A stretch of DNA of 64,000 nt, taken from Haematococcus lacustris. Taxonomy: Eukaryota > Chlorophyta > Chlorophyceae > Chlamydomonadales > Haematococcaceae. Shown here in pieces: positions 34,401 through 44,614 of the stretch; the stretch's first letter is position 1; every line of letters begins with the position of its first letter. The position numbers and the translations under genes were made by a program. Location of the stretch: the NCBI GenBank assembly GCA_030144725.1, contig JASKMD010000012.1, positions 1,041,366-1,105,365 of the forward strand, given 5' to 3'. The notes below the pieces were generated by a model. It was not told the DNA's origin. It did not search any database and saw nothing but the letters and a program-made list of their open reading frames with translations.

Positions 34401-36984
34401 CAGGGTCAGAAGCTGCAGTGGCCTCGACGGTGCACCGGCACCCCCTCCCTGGGACACTCGGGGGGATATAACTGCTGAGGTCGCCGCTGTCAATGGCGAT
34501 GTTGCTGCTGCTGTAGCTGCTGCTGGTGCTGCTGCTGCGCCCCTCCTTGGCAGGGTAAGAAGCTGCAGTGGCCTGGACGGTGCACCGGCACCCCTTGCCT
34601 GGGTCACAGGTGGGGATGTTGCTACTGTTGTTGGTGCTGGTAGATCTCGCTGTGCCTGCGATCATGTCCCATTTGTCACTATGATATCATGTCCAGCTGG
34701 GTTTTTAACCACCATCACATACCTTGTCCTTGGTGTAAGCTTCGATCAATACTGTTTGAATCTTGTTTATTTCAGCATCTACTGGCACTCCACTCATGTC
34801 AATGTCTCTCATGTAGTTCCTGCATGCATGGCGTGGCCAGCATTAATCATGTTGGAGTCATCATCATGTTGTGTTGAACACATGGCAACTGTGTTAAGCT
34901 CACATGTCACGTGCGTTGTAGATTGTGCGGCACAGTATGAATGCACGGTAGCCACAGGAGAAGCTGTCTTCCTGCTCCTCTGTGGAACCCATCTCCACGG
35001 CCCATTCCTTGTTGATTATGAAGCGCTTGGCAAACTCCACCATCACCCCCTCTTGGGCCGTGGTTACTATGAGTCTGCCCTGCAGGGTAGCAACCATGTT
35101 AGGCGTGATATATGATCCCAGGCTGACCTTGTGCAACATTCTAAATAACACCCTTTTGGGCTAATGGACCCACCTTGTTTACGGAGTCGAAGTGTACGAT
35201 GCGGCCTGCAGCTACAAAGTACACCACCACGATGAAGTGCTCAAAGTATTGCAGAGGCATCAACACAATGTCTGCCTCTCCAAAAGAAGTCAAGCCTTGG
35301 AACAGCATGATAGGCGCGTGTGGTAGAGAAAACCCCCGGATGGCATCCCAGTTGGCCCCAGGGGCTGCACCCTCCACCGTCTGGGCTCCACAAATGCCCT
35401 TTGGGTCCCATGCAGGGTCCATCTGCATCTGACTCGACATTGCTGAGGGAACATGGCCGACTCTCATGTTCCCTGTTGCGGAGACCTATAATGACAACAT
35501 CAAGCATGCTCATGTTAGGCTCCCGGAATACTGCATGTTGGCTGTGTACATGTGACACTCGTGGTAACACACAACAGGCATATATGCATGCCCTTACTGT
35601 GCTGTGGCATGGTTTGCACATATGTGCCATTTGGGACCCACGTGGGCGATTTGTAGCATGACGTCCAGCCCGTCAGTCAAAAGGCTCTTAGACAAGTCAA
35701 ACCTTGGGTTTGTCCAGCTGGGTCTCAAGTGGAAGTCAGGGAAGAGTGCCTGTTGAGATAGACAAGTCACACAGTATCATGTGACGTCCATTGGCAACAT
35801 TATATCCACACCGCCCACGCTATAGCTGGGGCATGCCTCGCTGAAGCCCATCCTTCTGAACGTACCAGGAGGGCATCCACACACACATGCCCCATTGGTG
35901 TTGCCACCAGCTTCGCCGCTGGAATGTTAGGGCTGAGGGGCACCTGTTGAGGTTGTGTTCTACATGCACATGGTGAGCATAATTGGTGATACACACAGCC
36001 TGCACTGTCATAGCTACCTGTGCCTGCTGCTGCGTGGGGGCGGCTTGGGTCATGCCTGACAGCTCAAACTCCAACTGCGGTCAAAGCAAGTAGCAGCAAT
36101 GATTGGGTTGTCCTTGTCCGGTTCCACTGTGCCCAAGGCGCTGCTTATGCTCACCCGTGGCTGTTCTGATGGGTGAGACACCTGCACGATCTTCCTCAGC
36201 ACTTTTCTTGCTGCTTCCTGGTAAGTTCTTGCGGTTGCACTTGCTGCAGACATACATAACACAAGGACTAACATGTGTTCTCGGCAACCGTAACAGTCTA
36301 TTGCGGGTGTCCTTGTACTTTACTTACCACCGTGTTTCTGGTATTCCTCAGCCAAGCTCACGACAGGCTGTAGCTCTCGGGGTGTAACATCACCATACAG
36401 GCCTGTGAAGGCTTCGGTGCATGCTTTATGCTGCTGCTGGAACTCTGTGTATACGGCTGTCATTCCTGGCTGCTGTGCTATGCTGTTGAGCTGGGCTGCT
36501 TGCCTGTTACAGAAATAACCACAGAGTCAGAATCAACACTATGCAAGGTTCATAAAGATGCATTTCACATCCCTGTCCTGATGACCTCACCATGTTGTAA
36601 AGGCTATCCACTTCCCACGGCTCGGCTTGTATGATGATGTGTTGAGATCGAGGCAGGCAATACCTACCCCCACCCAGAATAGGGCAAACCATCGAGCTGG
36701 CGCCCTAACCAGCCACGGTTGCAATGCAGTGTCTGTGCTCTGCAATTTTAAGCAATGCATCTTCATCATTTGCCTCCATGTACTAATGTCCTGGACTAAC
36801 AGGTGTCACTCACTGTGTACTCGGTCCGGGGGTGCATGGACCCAATGATCCCCAGCACGGTGAGGTAGAGGTAGGTGTCGTCGGCCATGAAGTCAACCTC
36901 TTGTTTGATGACGTATCCGCGGTCTATCACGTCCTTTGCTGCTGGACTGCGCACGAACATTGGGATGGCAATCGCACCCTCCAT
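27731..36984 (-). CDS. multidomain element protein: Ulp1 protease + Ulp1-like pseudoprotease + 2OG-Fe(II) dioxygenase-like domain
   Basis: Splice sites read by eye give over 20 exons, nearly all phase 0, from ATG 36,984 (36,984-36,814) to the stop at 27,731: roughly 2,000 residues. Exons 35,485-35,174 and 35,127-34,904 encode a C48/Ulp1 protease core with His (MPLQYFEHFIVVVYF), Asp (IVHFDS), Gln and Cys (EEQEDSFSCGYRAF). Exon 34,655-32,528 is Ala-rich with six copies of a SRPLQLLTLPR motif. Exons 31,918-31,688 and 31,598-31,410 form a second Ulp1-like domain in which His and Cys are replaced (IPMCPALVAIYP; QQKDAWSSGTRVL). A coiled coil (about 30,340-30,500) and basic linkers follow. The last exon (29,194-27,731) has HxD (QALHVD), then PGEVLGMRGYTIHAG and STRVHFYG, the metal- and 2OG-binding pattern of double-stranded beta-helix dioxygenases. 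Likely roles are desumoylation-type cleavage and base or protein oxidation; substrates are unknown. Small exons 2-3 are least certain, and the locus could encode more than one protein. Confidence 0.75.
28437..28500. repeat. (GCT)n triplet expansion inside the dioxygenase exon
   Basis: A GCT/GTT triplet run encodes a poly-Ala stretch on the minus strand. It splits the dioxygenase-like domain between the HxD motif and the next beta-strand segment (WERDGLVLIIALELTRVLVI). Confidence 0.85.
29239..29560. repeat. telomere-like TAGGGC/TTAGGG array, left (intronic)
   Basis: About 50 hexamers of TAGGGC with interspersed TTAGGG, interrupted near 29,427-29,450 by a non-repeat phrase (gcatggacgtggggatgagg). 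It lies in the intron between exons 29,732-29,592 and 29,194-27,731 of the Ulp1/dioxygenase gene. Confidence 0.93.
32560..34640. repeat. (GCT)n-rich and approximately 300-bp internally repeated coding region
   Basis: The large minus-strand exon is dominated by GCT/GCC triplets. Between about 33,940 and 34,640 it contains tandem copies of a roughly 300-bp unit carrying the ctgcagtggcctggac segment that encodes SRPLQLLTLPRRG. Long antisense frames here (including an 850-codon plus-strand frame) are by-products of the triplet repeat. Confidence 0.85.
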
Positions 36985-37488
36985 TGTATGAAGGGCTTTC
37001 GCTATACGGTTGAGGGTGTGCTGCGCAAGGTAGCTGCACGGAGACTGATAATACCGTGCGGCGGGCGTGCAAGCATAGATGCATGTGGCCTATATTCTGC
37101 AACTATTTTATTGCTCGGTCCACAGCTCGGTCCACTGCACAGTGCAGGCAATTCGCCCGCCCGCCTGATTTCTTCCTACAGTCCCCCTTGTGGTCCCATG
37201 AGGATCTGCGTGCCCATGATTTGTCCCTGTTCCATTTTGGGCCACTGCGTGTGTGCGTGGAGGAGGTGGACTGGGATAACAGCCCTTTTGATGGCGTGTA
37301 AGAGTTACATGCATTGGCTCCCAACTCAAACGTTGTATGATGCATGATCAGCACAGCAAACGAGGTGACTCATTCGGTGTAGGCATCCAAGTCTTGGCTT
37401 CAAGAAGGCTGTGACGGGGCTTAGTTCATTCCACAACATGCTCATCCTGGTCCCAAGGTCCTCATAATGCCAACAATGAGCTAGCATG
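36985..37488. other. gap between the Ulp1/dioxygenase gene and LRR-like gene B
   Basis: Presumed promoter of the Ulp1/dioxygenase gene and 3' region of the LRR-like gene. A minus-strand TGTAA is at 37,305-37,309. A short direct repeat (agctcggtccac / cagctcggtccac) lies near 37,115-37,140. No other gene is supported. Confidence 0.4.
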
Positions 37489-38628
37489 TCATCCCTGCAC
37501 CTCCACAGTGGCGCCTTGGGCCATGCTACCCTTCAATCGATACATGCACCAGCTAGACAGCGGCTTTTTATACCCCATGAACACAACCCCAGTACACCCC
37601 TGCAATAGTGTCACCATATTATGAATGACTAATTCAACCTCATGCTCGCCATTTGGTGCTATCTCCCCCAGCTCCACCTCCATCCTCTTAAACCGGCCCA
37701 CCAGTGGCTTCAGAGCCGCCAACGAAGCATGCCCTCCTCCTTCAAGGCTGGTGATGGTCAGGCCCACAAATCCAATGTCCAGCGTCTTGAAGCGCCCTGA
37801 GCTGAGGTCTGCCACCCCGCTGGTCATGGCCTGCTGATCAGGCTCTGGCAGTTTGACATGGAGGTAAGTGATGTCGAGAATCTGGATGGTTTTGGGCAGC
37901 AGACTGATGGCTGTTATGTGCGTCTCTGTCAGGCTGAGCTTCATGAGTTTGCTGTGAGGCAGTAATGGCTGTAAGGGAGTGGGCACGGGACCCAGGTACA
38001 CCGTAGCCAAGACTGTGAGCCCCAAATAACCCTCCACCCATTCATAGTCATCCACACTGCCATCCTGGATGTGGAACTCTTGGATGTCGAGGTTCTGTAG
38101 GCTGCCCAGAAAGGGGCTGTGGCTGAGGAGCTCCGCCAGCTGTGCATACTGGCATTGAAAATCCTGGAGACGTAGTGAGAGGCATTGGGGGAAGTTGGCC
38201 ATCAGCCTCTCCGCGAACCACGCCCCCACTGGCAGCTGCTCATAGGTTGGGTGCTCCTCCATGGCCGGCCGCATGTCGACGAATCTGATCTCCACGCTGT
38301 GAACAGCCTCACATCGGCCAAGGAGACCAATCACCCCTTCCACTCTGCTCCTCATGGTGTGTGGACCGAGCAGGGTCGTCACCATCAGCTGAAGTGCCAA
38401 TGGATGCCGACGGTCGCGCAGCACCGCAAGGATGCGAGCAGATAGGTGGCTGGTGGTGGACTCTGAGTCGATGTTGATCACTAGACACTCGCAAGTCGTG
38501 AGGCTGGACTCGTGGCACTCTTTACGCATCAAAGTGCTCTCATCATCGTCATGGAACCAATAGAAGTCGCCGTTGCTTTCTATAGTCACCCAGTCTGACG
38601 GGTTTGGGCGCCGCGACGTGAGGGCCAT
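37489..38628 (-). CDS. LRR-like single-exon protein B (379 aa)
   Basis: An uninterrupted frame from MALTSRRPNPSDW. It contains repeated hydrophobic phrases of leucine-rich-repeat type, such as CLSLRLQDFQCQYAQLAELL, LGSLQNLDIQEFHI, LMKLSLTETHITAISLL and IQILDITYLHVKLP. It resembles the neighbouring gene at 39,012-40,406 (shared pattern: R-x-VEG-x-IG-x-LG-x-C, then WF/LS-x-x-MMxNFP), so the two are diverged paralogues. LRR proteins act as protein-binding scaffolds, often in F-box-type receptors, but no F-box could be confirmed. It lacks introns, unlike most genes of the element. Confidence 0.7.
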   Translation of the reverse strand: MALTSRRPNPSDWVTIESNGDFYWFHDDDESTLMRKECHESSLTTCECLVINIDSESTTSHLSARILAVLRDRRHPLALQLMVTTLLGPHTMRSRVEGVIGLLGRCEAVHSVEIRFVDMRPAMEEHPTYEQLPVGAWFAERLMANFPQCLSLRLQDFQCQYAQLAELLSHSPFLGSLQNLDIQEFHIQDGSVDDYEWVEGYLGLTVLATVYLGPVPTPLQPLLPHSKLMKLSLTETHITAISLLPKTIQILDITYLHVKLPEPDQQAMTSGVADLSSGRFKTLDIGFVGLTITSLEGGGHASLAALKPLVGRFKRMEVELGEIAPNGEHEVELVIHNMVTLLQGCTGVVFMGYKKPLSSWCMYRLKGSMAQGATVEVQG

Positions 38629-39011
38629 CGTGCTTGTACTGCAGGCTGGCCGCTAGGCTTGCACCATGCACTTGCACACACAATGGATATGATGGACATG
38701 CTAATGAACGTCATACTACGGCTCCGTCGCAGAGCTAGGGTATGCAATCGTTGTAGGGAACCTTGGAGTCAATGGGGCATAAGATATAACGTCATTCAAT
38801 GTCTACATCCATGACCACGCATCCTTGGAGTCCGTGCTGTCCATGCAAGCTCACATCTTGTCACTGAAGCGCAGGGCTTAGTAGCATGGGGGCAGCATGT
38901 CAGTCATAACGTACGCTCAACGATGCACCAGGAGCCATGGCATTCTTCACTGCCCAACATATGCCTGTGCTGCTTCATATCATGTGCATGCCACACTCAC
39001 GACCAAGCATG
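38629..39011. other. spacer between the two LRR-like genes
   Basis: 383 bp without a supported gene. It should hold the promoter of gene B and the 3' end of gene A. Confidence 0.4.
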
Positions 39012-40406
39012 TCATGTGTGTCCCACGAAGGAGAAGTGCTCATTTGCCCCTGATGCAGCCAGCATGGCATTCAATGAGGCATGCACTGACCCAGCCAACC
39101 ATCGGGGCTTGGAAATGGTGATGGGCAGGCAGCTAGACCCAAACAGCTGATGCGCCTGGATCAAAGCCTGTGCCATCTCTGGTGTGGCAGCCCCATCACA
39201 CTCTGATATAGCCACCCTTTCAACCCCGGGCATGCAGTGAAACAGGAGCTGCACCCACTCCACAGATGGCCTGACCTCGCCATTCACGAACTTGACACAG
39301 GCACACCCTTGCACCAAAGGAGCCAGCTCTGGTAACAGGACCTCATCTATCTCGGTGGTGATCCCCCCACTATGGTACACATCCAGCTGCACCTCAACCT
39401 CATCGATGCCCCCACTCAGGAAGCGAAGATCTGACACTACAGCCATCCATGTAGGGTAATGGATGCTGAGCTCCAGGACCAGCTTCTGCACCTCGGGCCT
39501 CACACGGCCCCCCATGTACAGGTTGGTCACACAGCTCCTGTGCTTCTCCTGATCCCAGACCTCCGTCCCCACATGCAGCCTCCCTATCCTCAGCTCTGTC
39601 AGGGAGTGCAGGGGTAGATTGGCTGCATTATGGAGATCCAACTCCGTGATGTCCAGCACCCGCAGGTTGCTGGGGTGGTCATGGAGGGAACGCATCAGCG
39701 GCAGCCTGAACACCCTCAACTCCCTGAGCTGCAGTGCTGCTGCCAGCCACCCCCCCCCATTGTGGCGCACCCTGTCGCTGCGGCCTCTGTCCTGGATGTT
39801 CAGGGTCTTCAAGCCCCGCATCAGCGGGTCCTCTAGCATCCGCTGCAACCCCTTGGACAGCATGTCAAACCCCTCCACCACCAGGTGCTCCACATTGGGG
39901 AAGTTGGGCATCATCTTGGCAGACAGCCAGGTGTCCACATTCAGGTCGACGTATGGGTAGTCGCCGGCAACGATTCTCACCCGTCGGATGGCCGGACAAT
40001 GGCCCAGCTGACCGATTGCCCCTTCCACCAGGTACCGGCTTTTCATGTCGATGTGCGTCCTCCGCTGCCACAACGTCAAGGTCATGGGCAGCCCCCGCCC
40101 CCGCAATGCCATCACGTTGTCGTGGGTCAGGAAGCCGCTGTAGGACATGTCGTCGATGTTTAGGCTGAGGTTGCTGATGGTGCGCAGACATGCTTTGCGG
40201 CAGGCTTTGCTGGCTTTGTTGAGATTGGGCCCGTCGCCTGCTCTGATGGCCTCGCTAGTGATGAGCTCAAACACCGCTGATGGCAGTGCCAGCGCGTTGA
40301 TTTGTTGGGGTGGGACGGCTCGTTGCTGGGCTGATGGTGGCTCCATCGTGTTGTGGTGTGTACCGCACCCGACCGTATGATCGCTTGCGGGCGCTTGCAC
40401 ATGCAC
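39012..40406 (-). CDS. LRR-like single-exon protein A (464 aa)
   Basis: An uninterrupted frame. The start is at 40,406 or at the in-frame MEPPSAQQ about 20 codons later. The N-terminal region (INALALPSAVFELITSEA, then KASKACRKACLRTISNLSL) is laid out like proteins with an F-box-like helix followed by LRRs. LRR-type strands include VEHLVVEGFDM, MRGLKTLNIQD, LRELRVFRLPLM, LRVLDITELDL and LTELRIGRLHV. It is the paralogue of the 37,489-38,628 gene. It lies head to head with the small plus-strand ORF at 40,603, sharing a short intergenic region. Function in the transposon is unknown; a host-protein adaptor role is only a guess. Confidence 0.7.
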   Translation of the reverse strand: MHVQAPASDHTVGCGTHHNTMEPPSAQQRAVPPQQINALALPSAVFELITSEAIRAGDGPNLNKASKACRKACLRTISNLSLNIDDMSYSGFLTHDNVMALRGRGLPMTLTLWQRRTHIDMKSRYLVEGAIGQLGHCPAIRRVRIVAGDYPYVDLNVDTWLSAKMMPNFPNVEHLVVEGFDMLSKGLQRMLEDPLMRGLKTLNIQDRGRSDRVRHNGGGWLAAALQLRELRVFRLPLMRSLHDHPSNLRVLDITELDLHNAANLPLHSLTELRIGRLHVGTEVWDQEKHRSCVTNLYMGGRVRPEVQKLVLELSIHYPTWMAVVSDLRFLSGGIDEVEVQLDVYHSGGITTEIDEVLLPELAPLVQGCACVKFVNGEVRPSVEWVQLLFHCMPGVERVAISECDGAATPEMAQALIQAHQLFGSSCLPITISKPRWLAGSVHASLNAMLAASGANEHFSFVGHT

Positions 40407-40602
40407 GAATTTGGTATAGCTACTTATTTGTCAAGTGGCTATTGAGATACCCTGGTAAAAGGCGACTCGTAATACAACCGAGCACCCTTGCCAGTTAGGA
40501 GGTGATAGAGGAGGTGAATTCGGCATGAACGCATGAGGAAACCACCAACAGCAGCCTAGTGCACGGCACACCAAACCAGCCCAAGCACCACCAAAGCTAA
40601 CA

Positions 40603-40893
40603 ATGAGCTCTCAGGAACCAGTGGACCAACCCCCGAAGTCCACGCGTGTGCCGCGCGCGACGAAGCGCCCTGCGCCTTCACTGAAGGAGGAGCCAAACTC
40701 TGGGATTGTTCAGGCGATGTACAGGTTGAATTGGCTGACCAAGTGGAGGCCCGGACAACCCCGCCGAGCCTTGATGCATTTGATCCAGGCTGGGGAGTGG
40801 GAGGAGGCGATGCGTGGCGTGGGTGTAGGACAGTCATTTGCTGACACCGGTCCTACCCCACCACAGCCTGCCAGTCAAGAGTCCCGAGGCTGA
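40603..40893 (+). CDS. small unassigned protein (96 aa)
   Basis: The frame starts MSSQEPVDQPPKSTRVPR, preceded by gctaacaATG. It has a basic Pro-rich N-terminus and a possible helical core (QAMYRLNWLTKWRPGQPRR, ALMHLIQAGEWEEAM). A TGTAA signal at 40,965-40,969 lies about 70 nt after the stop, and composition is not repeat-like. No family is recognised. It could be a small DNA-binding or regulatory protein of the element. Confidence 0.45.
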   Translation: MSSQEPVDQPPKSTRVPRATKRPAPSLKEEPNSGIVQAMYRLNWLTKWRPGQPRRALMHLIQAGEWEEAMRGVGVGQSFADTGPTPPQPASQESRG

Positions 40894-40964
40894 TAGCAAT
40901 GTCACAGACAAGGCATGGAATGCGGCATGATAACCCTGTTGTGTGATTGGCGGCAACTATTGCT

Positions 40965-40969
40965 TGTAA
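40965..40969 (+). terminator. TGTAA polyadenylation-type signal for the 96-aa ORF
   Basis: TGTAA about 70 nt downstream of the stop at 40,893. Further TGTAA copies occur near 41,038 and 41,055. Confidence 0.4.
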
Positions 40970-41310
40970 GATGATTGCTGCCGTGACATGTTGTCTCTGT
41001 CAAACAATCTTGTCTGGTGCAAGCCTCAGTAAGGACATTGTAACATGAAGGCATGTAACATTAGTAGGCACAGAACACCACATGACAATGATGGGGGCAC
41101 AACACTTACACCCATCATGCCTCATGCATGGAATCACCCCGGAAGCCCTCCCCCCCACAGCAACACGTAACAACGAACAGAGTTCATCTTATCAACAACC
41201 TTGCAAAAACACGCACATCCAGATAGCTTACGACTCCAAGCATGCACTACAATCAACACACTGTGAGGCAAGGGACCAACCTCTTGCTCCACCCCTGTTG
41301 CTGTTACAGC

Positions 41311-43961
41311 CTACTGCAGCTCAGGGTTGATCCCAGGGTTGGCTTCCTGCCCCCCCCCTGCTGCTCCTGCTGCCTGCTGCAGCTGGGCCTCAAGACCGGG
41401 GCCTGGCGGGACCGGTGTCTCACGCAGCTTGGCCGCAATGTCGGCCCGTGCTTTGGCCATGATGTCACTGACTTGGGCCTACAGCATGTGCGACACGATG
41501 TAACAAACACACTCACACACATGCCAGCATTGACAGCAATGGGGTTCCCATGGGGATACTCACGCACCCGGATAGCTTCATTCACATGGTCCATGTGATG
41601 GTACACCTCCTGGCTGGCCTTGATGGCCTACACAAGCAAAGGGGGAGATGCAATGCGTACAATACCTCCTATGCACGCATATCCTTAACCATATGTGCTG
41701 AAACATGCGCTACTCACCGTAATGCCATGGTCTTGGGCCACATCCTCAACAAGCCGCTCCCCCGCCTCTGTCATCATGCGAATCAGGGACTGGGGTGGGC
41801 AGGCCACCGTCCAATCCCCAGGCAAGGGGTGTGCCAATCCTACATGCACACAGTCCCGTGGTTTGATTATAAGGTGGCATGCATGTACACATTACAACTA
41901 ACTGTACGCACATGCTCCTGCTTGTGCAAGCGAGCAAGCAACTCACGTCCAGTGGATTCCAGGCTGTCAACCTGCACCAACAAATCCTTCCACTCCGTCA
42001 GCACGCCTGTGCTGCCCTTCTCCTTGTAGAATGCCCCGAGCGTGGTGGCCCACGTATGGGTCTCCTTCTTCACCTCATCTGTCCAGCTGGTCATGCGGCG
42101 CCGCGTGTCCTTGAGCGTGCTGACTGACCTGATGACAGCACATGAGCACAAGACAAGCACATGGTTGATCACATGGTGATCAGGTGATTTGGGTTAGTGT
42201 TGTCGTGTGCATGGCGTGGGCATGGGCACACTCACTTGTTCAGCACAGAAGTCAGCACGGATAGCTGGTCATAGGGTGGGGGCAGATGGCCAAACACCTC
42301 CAGCAGCTTGCGGATCATCTTGCCGATGCAAGCCTTACGGCAAGCAGGCCACGCAAGGTTGGGGTCAGTGTTGGACGGGCTGACAATCTCCGCATGCTGT
42401 AGGTCCTGGATGGGGAATAAAGCCTCGCCGCCTTTCTCAACCTGCAAGCGCATTGCATAGCTACTGTTTGCACATCCTTAGCACGCATGCACTGCAGCAA
42501 AGGCCATGCACATGCCTTGGAGAGGTCGTGACACCGCATCCACGTGGACCTCACTATCTCGTTTGTCCAGCCCTTCAACTGGCTCGTCACAGTTCTCTAC
42601 AAATATAACATACACCATACAATGAGCCCTTCCACACATGCCTCCACTTTCAAACGACAGCGCCCAACAGATGCACTCACCTCCAGAACATCCGAGGGGG
42701 CGTCCGCCTTCTTTTCAGGCTTCGGGGCTCTGCCCCTACCCAGCTTCTTAGCCTTGCTAGTGGAAGGCACCGCCTGAATAGCAACACACAAGAAGCAAGT
42801 ACCAGACCTTTACACCCACATGCCTCTTGCCTCCCACACCTAACCATTGTCACTTGCCTCATCACCGGCAGAAGCCGAGCTTGCTTCTTTCTCTTGGCTG
42901 CCAGCTGCCTCCTCAAGAAGTGCTGGGCGAGCCGCTCGTGGCGAAGCCTACATGATACCCATAGAGACACATAGTGGGTACAGTGGGTACAGTGGGTACT
43001 GTGGGTTGCAACACAGGAGTGCACTGGGTACAACAGGCTGGATGTGTACATGCACCACTGCAACCCACCCCTGTCACAGAACGCCGCCGCTTCGGCGCTG
43101 GTGCCACTTTTGCTGCTCGTGCTGCTGCTGCTGATCGCTGCTGCACCTGCTTCTGAGTTGGGGCTCTGCGGCCCCCTGACTTGGGAGGGGTTGCCTCTAC
43201 ACCCTGCATCGCAATGTCAGCTGCTGCACGGGCCTCTTCCAACTCCCTGTCCTCGTCTGCACCATCCAATTCAGCCACTGTTTCTGCTGCTGGTGGTGCT
43301 GCATGGGGGTCCTCAAGTGTGTGCAGAGGGGATGCCAGACCGCCAGCTGCCTGTTCATACAAATAAAACACACCACAACACAATGCGATAGGACTAACAT
43401 GCTTGCGGGCATCATGGCATGCAAAGCATAAGCAAACACACGCCACTCACCCAGGCTATGTATGCAGCGAGCCTGGTCTGCTCGGCTAATTCCACCTGCT
43501 CAGCCGAAGGGTCCTGCGTGTATGCGTGGAATGCACGTGTAGTACACTGTCACAATGGTCACCTACAATAAATGTTGCAATTCAGAGACTGAAACTCAAC
43601 ACACCACCTGATATGGACGCATGGTGCTTACCTGTTGTAGACCATATATGGTCAAAGTGACAAGGTCGGTAAAATCAGGTGAGGTGGGTGTCCCCATGGT
43701 CACGACTGCAAGCTTTGTTGTGGCTGTATAGGCCTGCCAGTAGCTTAGGTCACGTGGAGGGTTCATGACAGAGGCTGCAAAGGCTGCGTGGTCAGCCGGC
43801 GTCCATGGCTCAAAGTCCTTGGTAAATTTGGCAAAGTTGGCGAGTGTTGGAAGTGTGCCTGCCATTTCAACGTCGGAGGAGAAATCGTATGCTGGCCAGA
43901 TGGGTGGTGCAGGCAGGTCGCCGTTCACCATCACAACTTGCATCTGAGGAACAAAAGACAT
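41311..43961 (-). CDS. unassigned multi-exon coiled-coil/basic protein
   Basis: About ten exons were traced by eye and those checked join in frame. The first exon ends at 43,632 (YGLQQ); the last is 41,478-41,311 (AQVSDIMAKARADI to NPELQ stop). The start is at 43,961 (MSFVPQ) or an in-frame ATG at 44,045; an acceptor-like cag just before 43,943 leaves a third option. Middle exons include an Ala/Glu-rich acidic stretch, a basic KRKKQARLL region, LKGWTNEIVRSTWMRCHDLS, and WPACRKACIGKMIRKLLEVFG, with long amphipathic helices (KDTRRRMTSWTDEVKKETH). No known domain was recognised. It is divergent to the transposase gene, from which it is separated by about 650 bp. One intron appears to use a GC donor (AAG/GCATGT near 42,510). 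It may be the element's accessory DNA-binding protein. Confidence 0.6.
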
Positions 43962-44614
43962 TTGCAGGAACGTTCGAGTGTGGTGTAAATTTGGGCTCGC
44001 GTGCGACGATCGACCACAGCACCAGGACGATGCAGACAATGACATTACAAATTAAGTGGCGTCCGATTGTGCCGTGCCGGATTCAGCTACGTAGTAGCGC
44101 GAGAGAGGCAGCTGCAGCACGGCAGCACACTATAGCACATCGACGACGAAACAAGCAATCACAAGTCCATCACGGTCCATCACGGTCCATCACCATTCGC
44201 GGGCATACCCTACTACTGCGACCAACAGCGAATGCACAGTGCAACAAGCGCCATCAGCCACTAAGGCGGCAACCTCATCAGGCTGACGCTAACAATGGGC
44301 AATGTCCTGTCTTCTGAATACGGACAGCGACAAATACAAGTACGCCAATAGACAATGGCGCAGCCGGCAGTATGATTGCCGGGTTGCCAGCGACACGCGT
44401 GTACAAGCGACAAAGTGGCATCGCAGTCACAAGGCGCATAAGTACTGACAGAGAGCTGCAATGTTGCCTTGCATGCAGGGCATTTCCTGCGGCCCGACAA
44501 GTCCGGACTTCCTCCCATCCGTCGCACCCTACATTGCGCAAACCCAACTACCCCTCAGTGTAGGTATATCTGTGCAAATTGAGTGTTTTGGAAACAGGAC
44601 ATGTGATACATTTG
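43962..44614. promoter_or_regulatory. divergent promoter region between coiled-coil gene and transposase
   Basis: The region between divergently oriented genes, with no supported coding sequence. It contains a duplicated gtccatcacg phrase near 44,163-44,195. An acceptor-like pyrimidine stretch followed by cag is at about 44,620-44,630, so a 5' non-coding exon of the transposase may lie here. Exact promoter elements cannot be read. Confidence 0.35.

Noticed and set aside
32563..35115. 850-codon plus-strand Ala-rich frame
   Set aside because: It is antisense to the Ulp1/dioxygenase gene. GCT/AGC triplet repeats keep several frames open, and the minus-strand 722-codon frame is the one that connects by splice phase to conserved exons.
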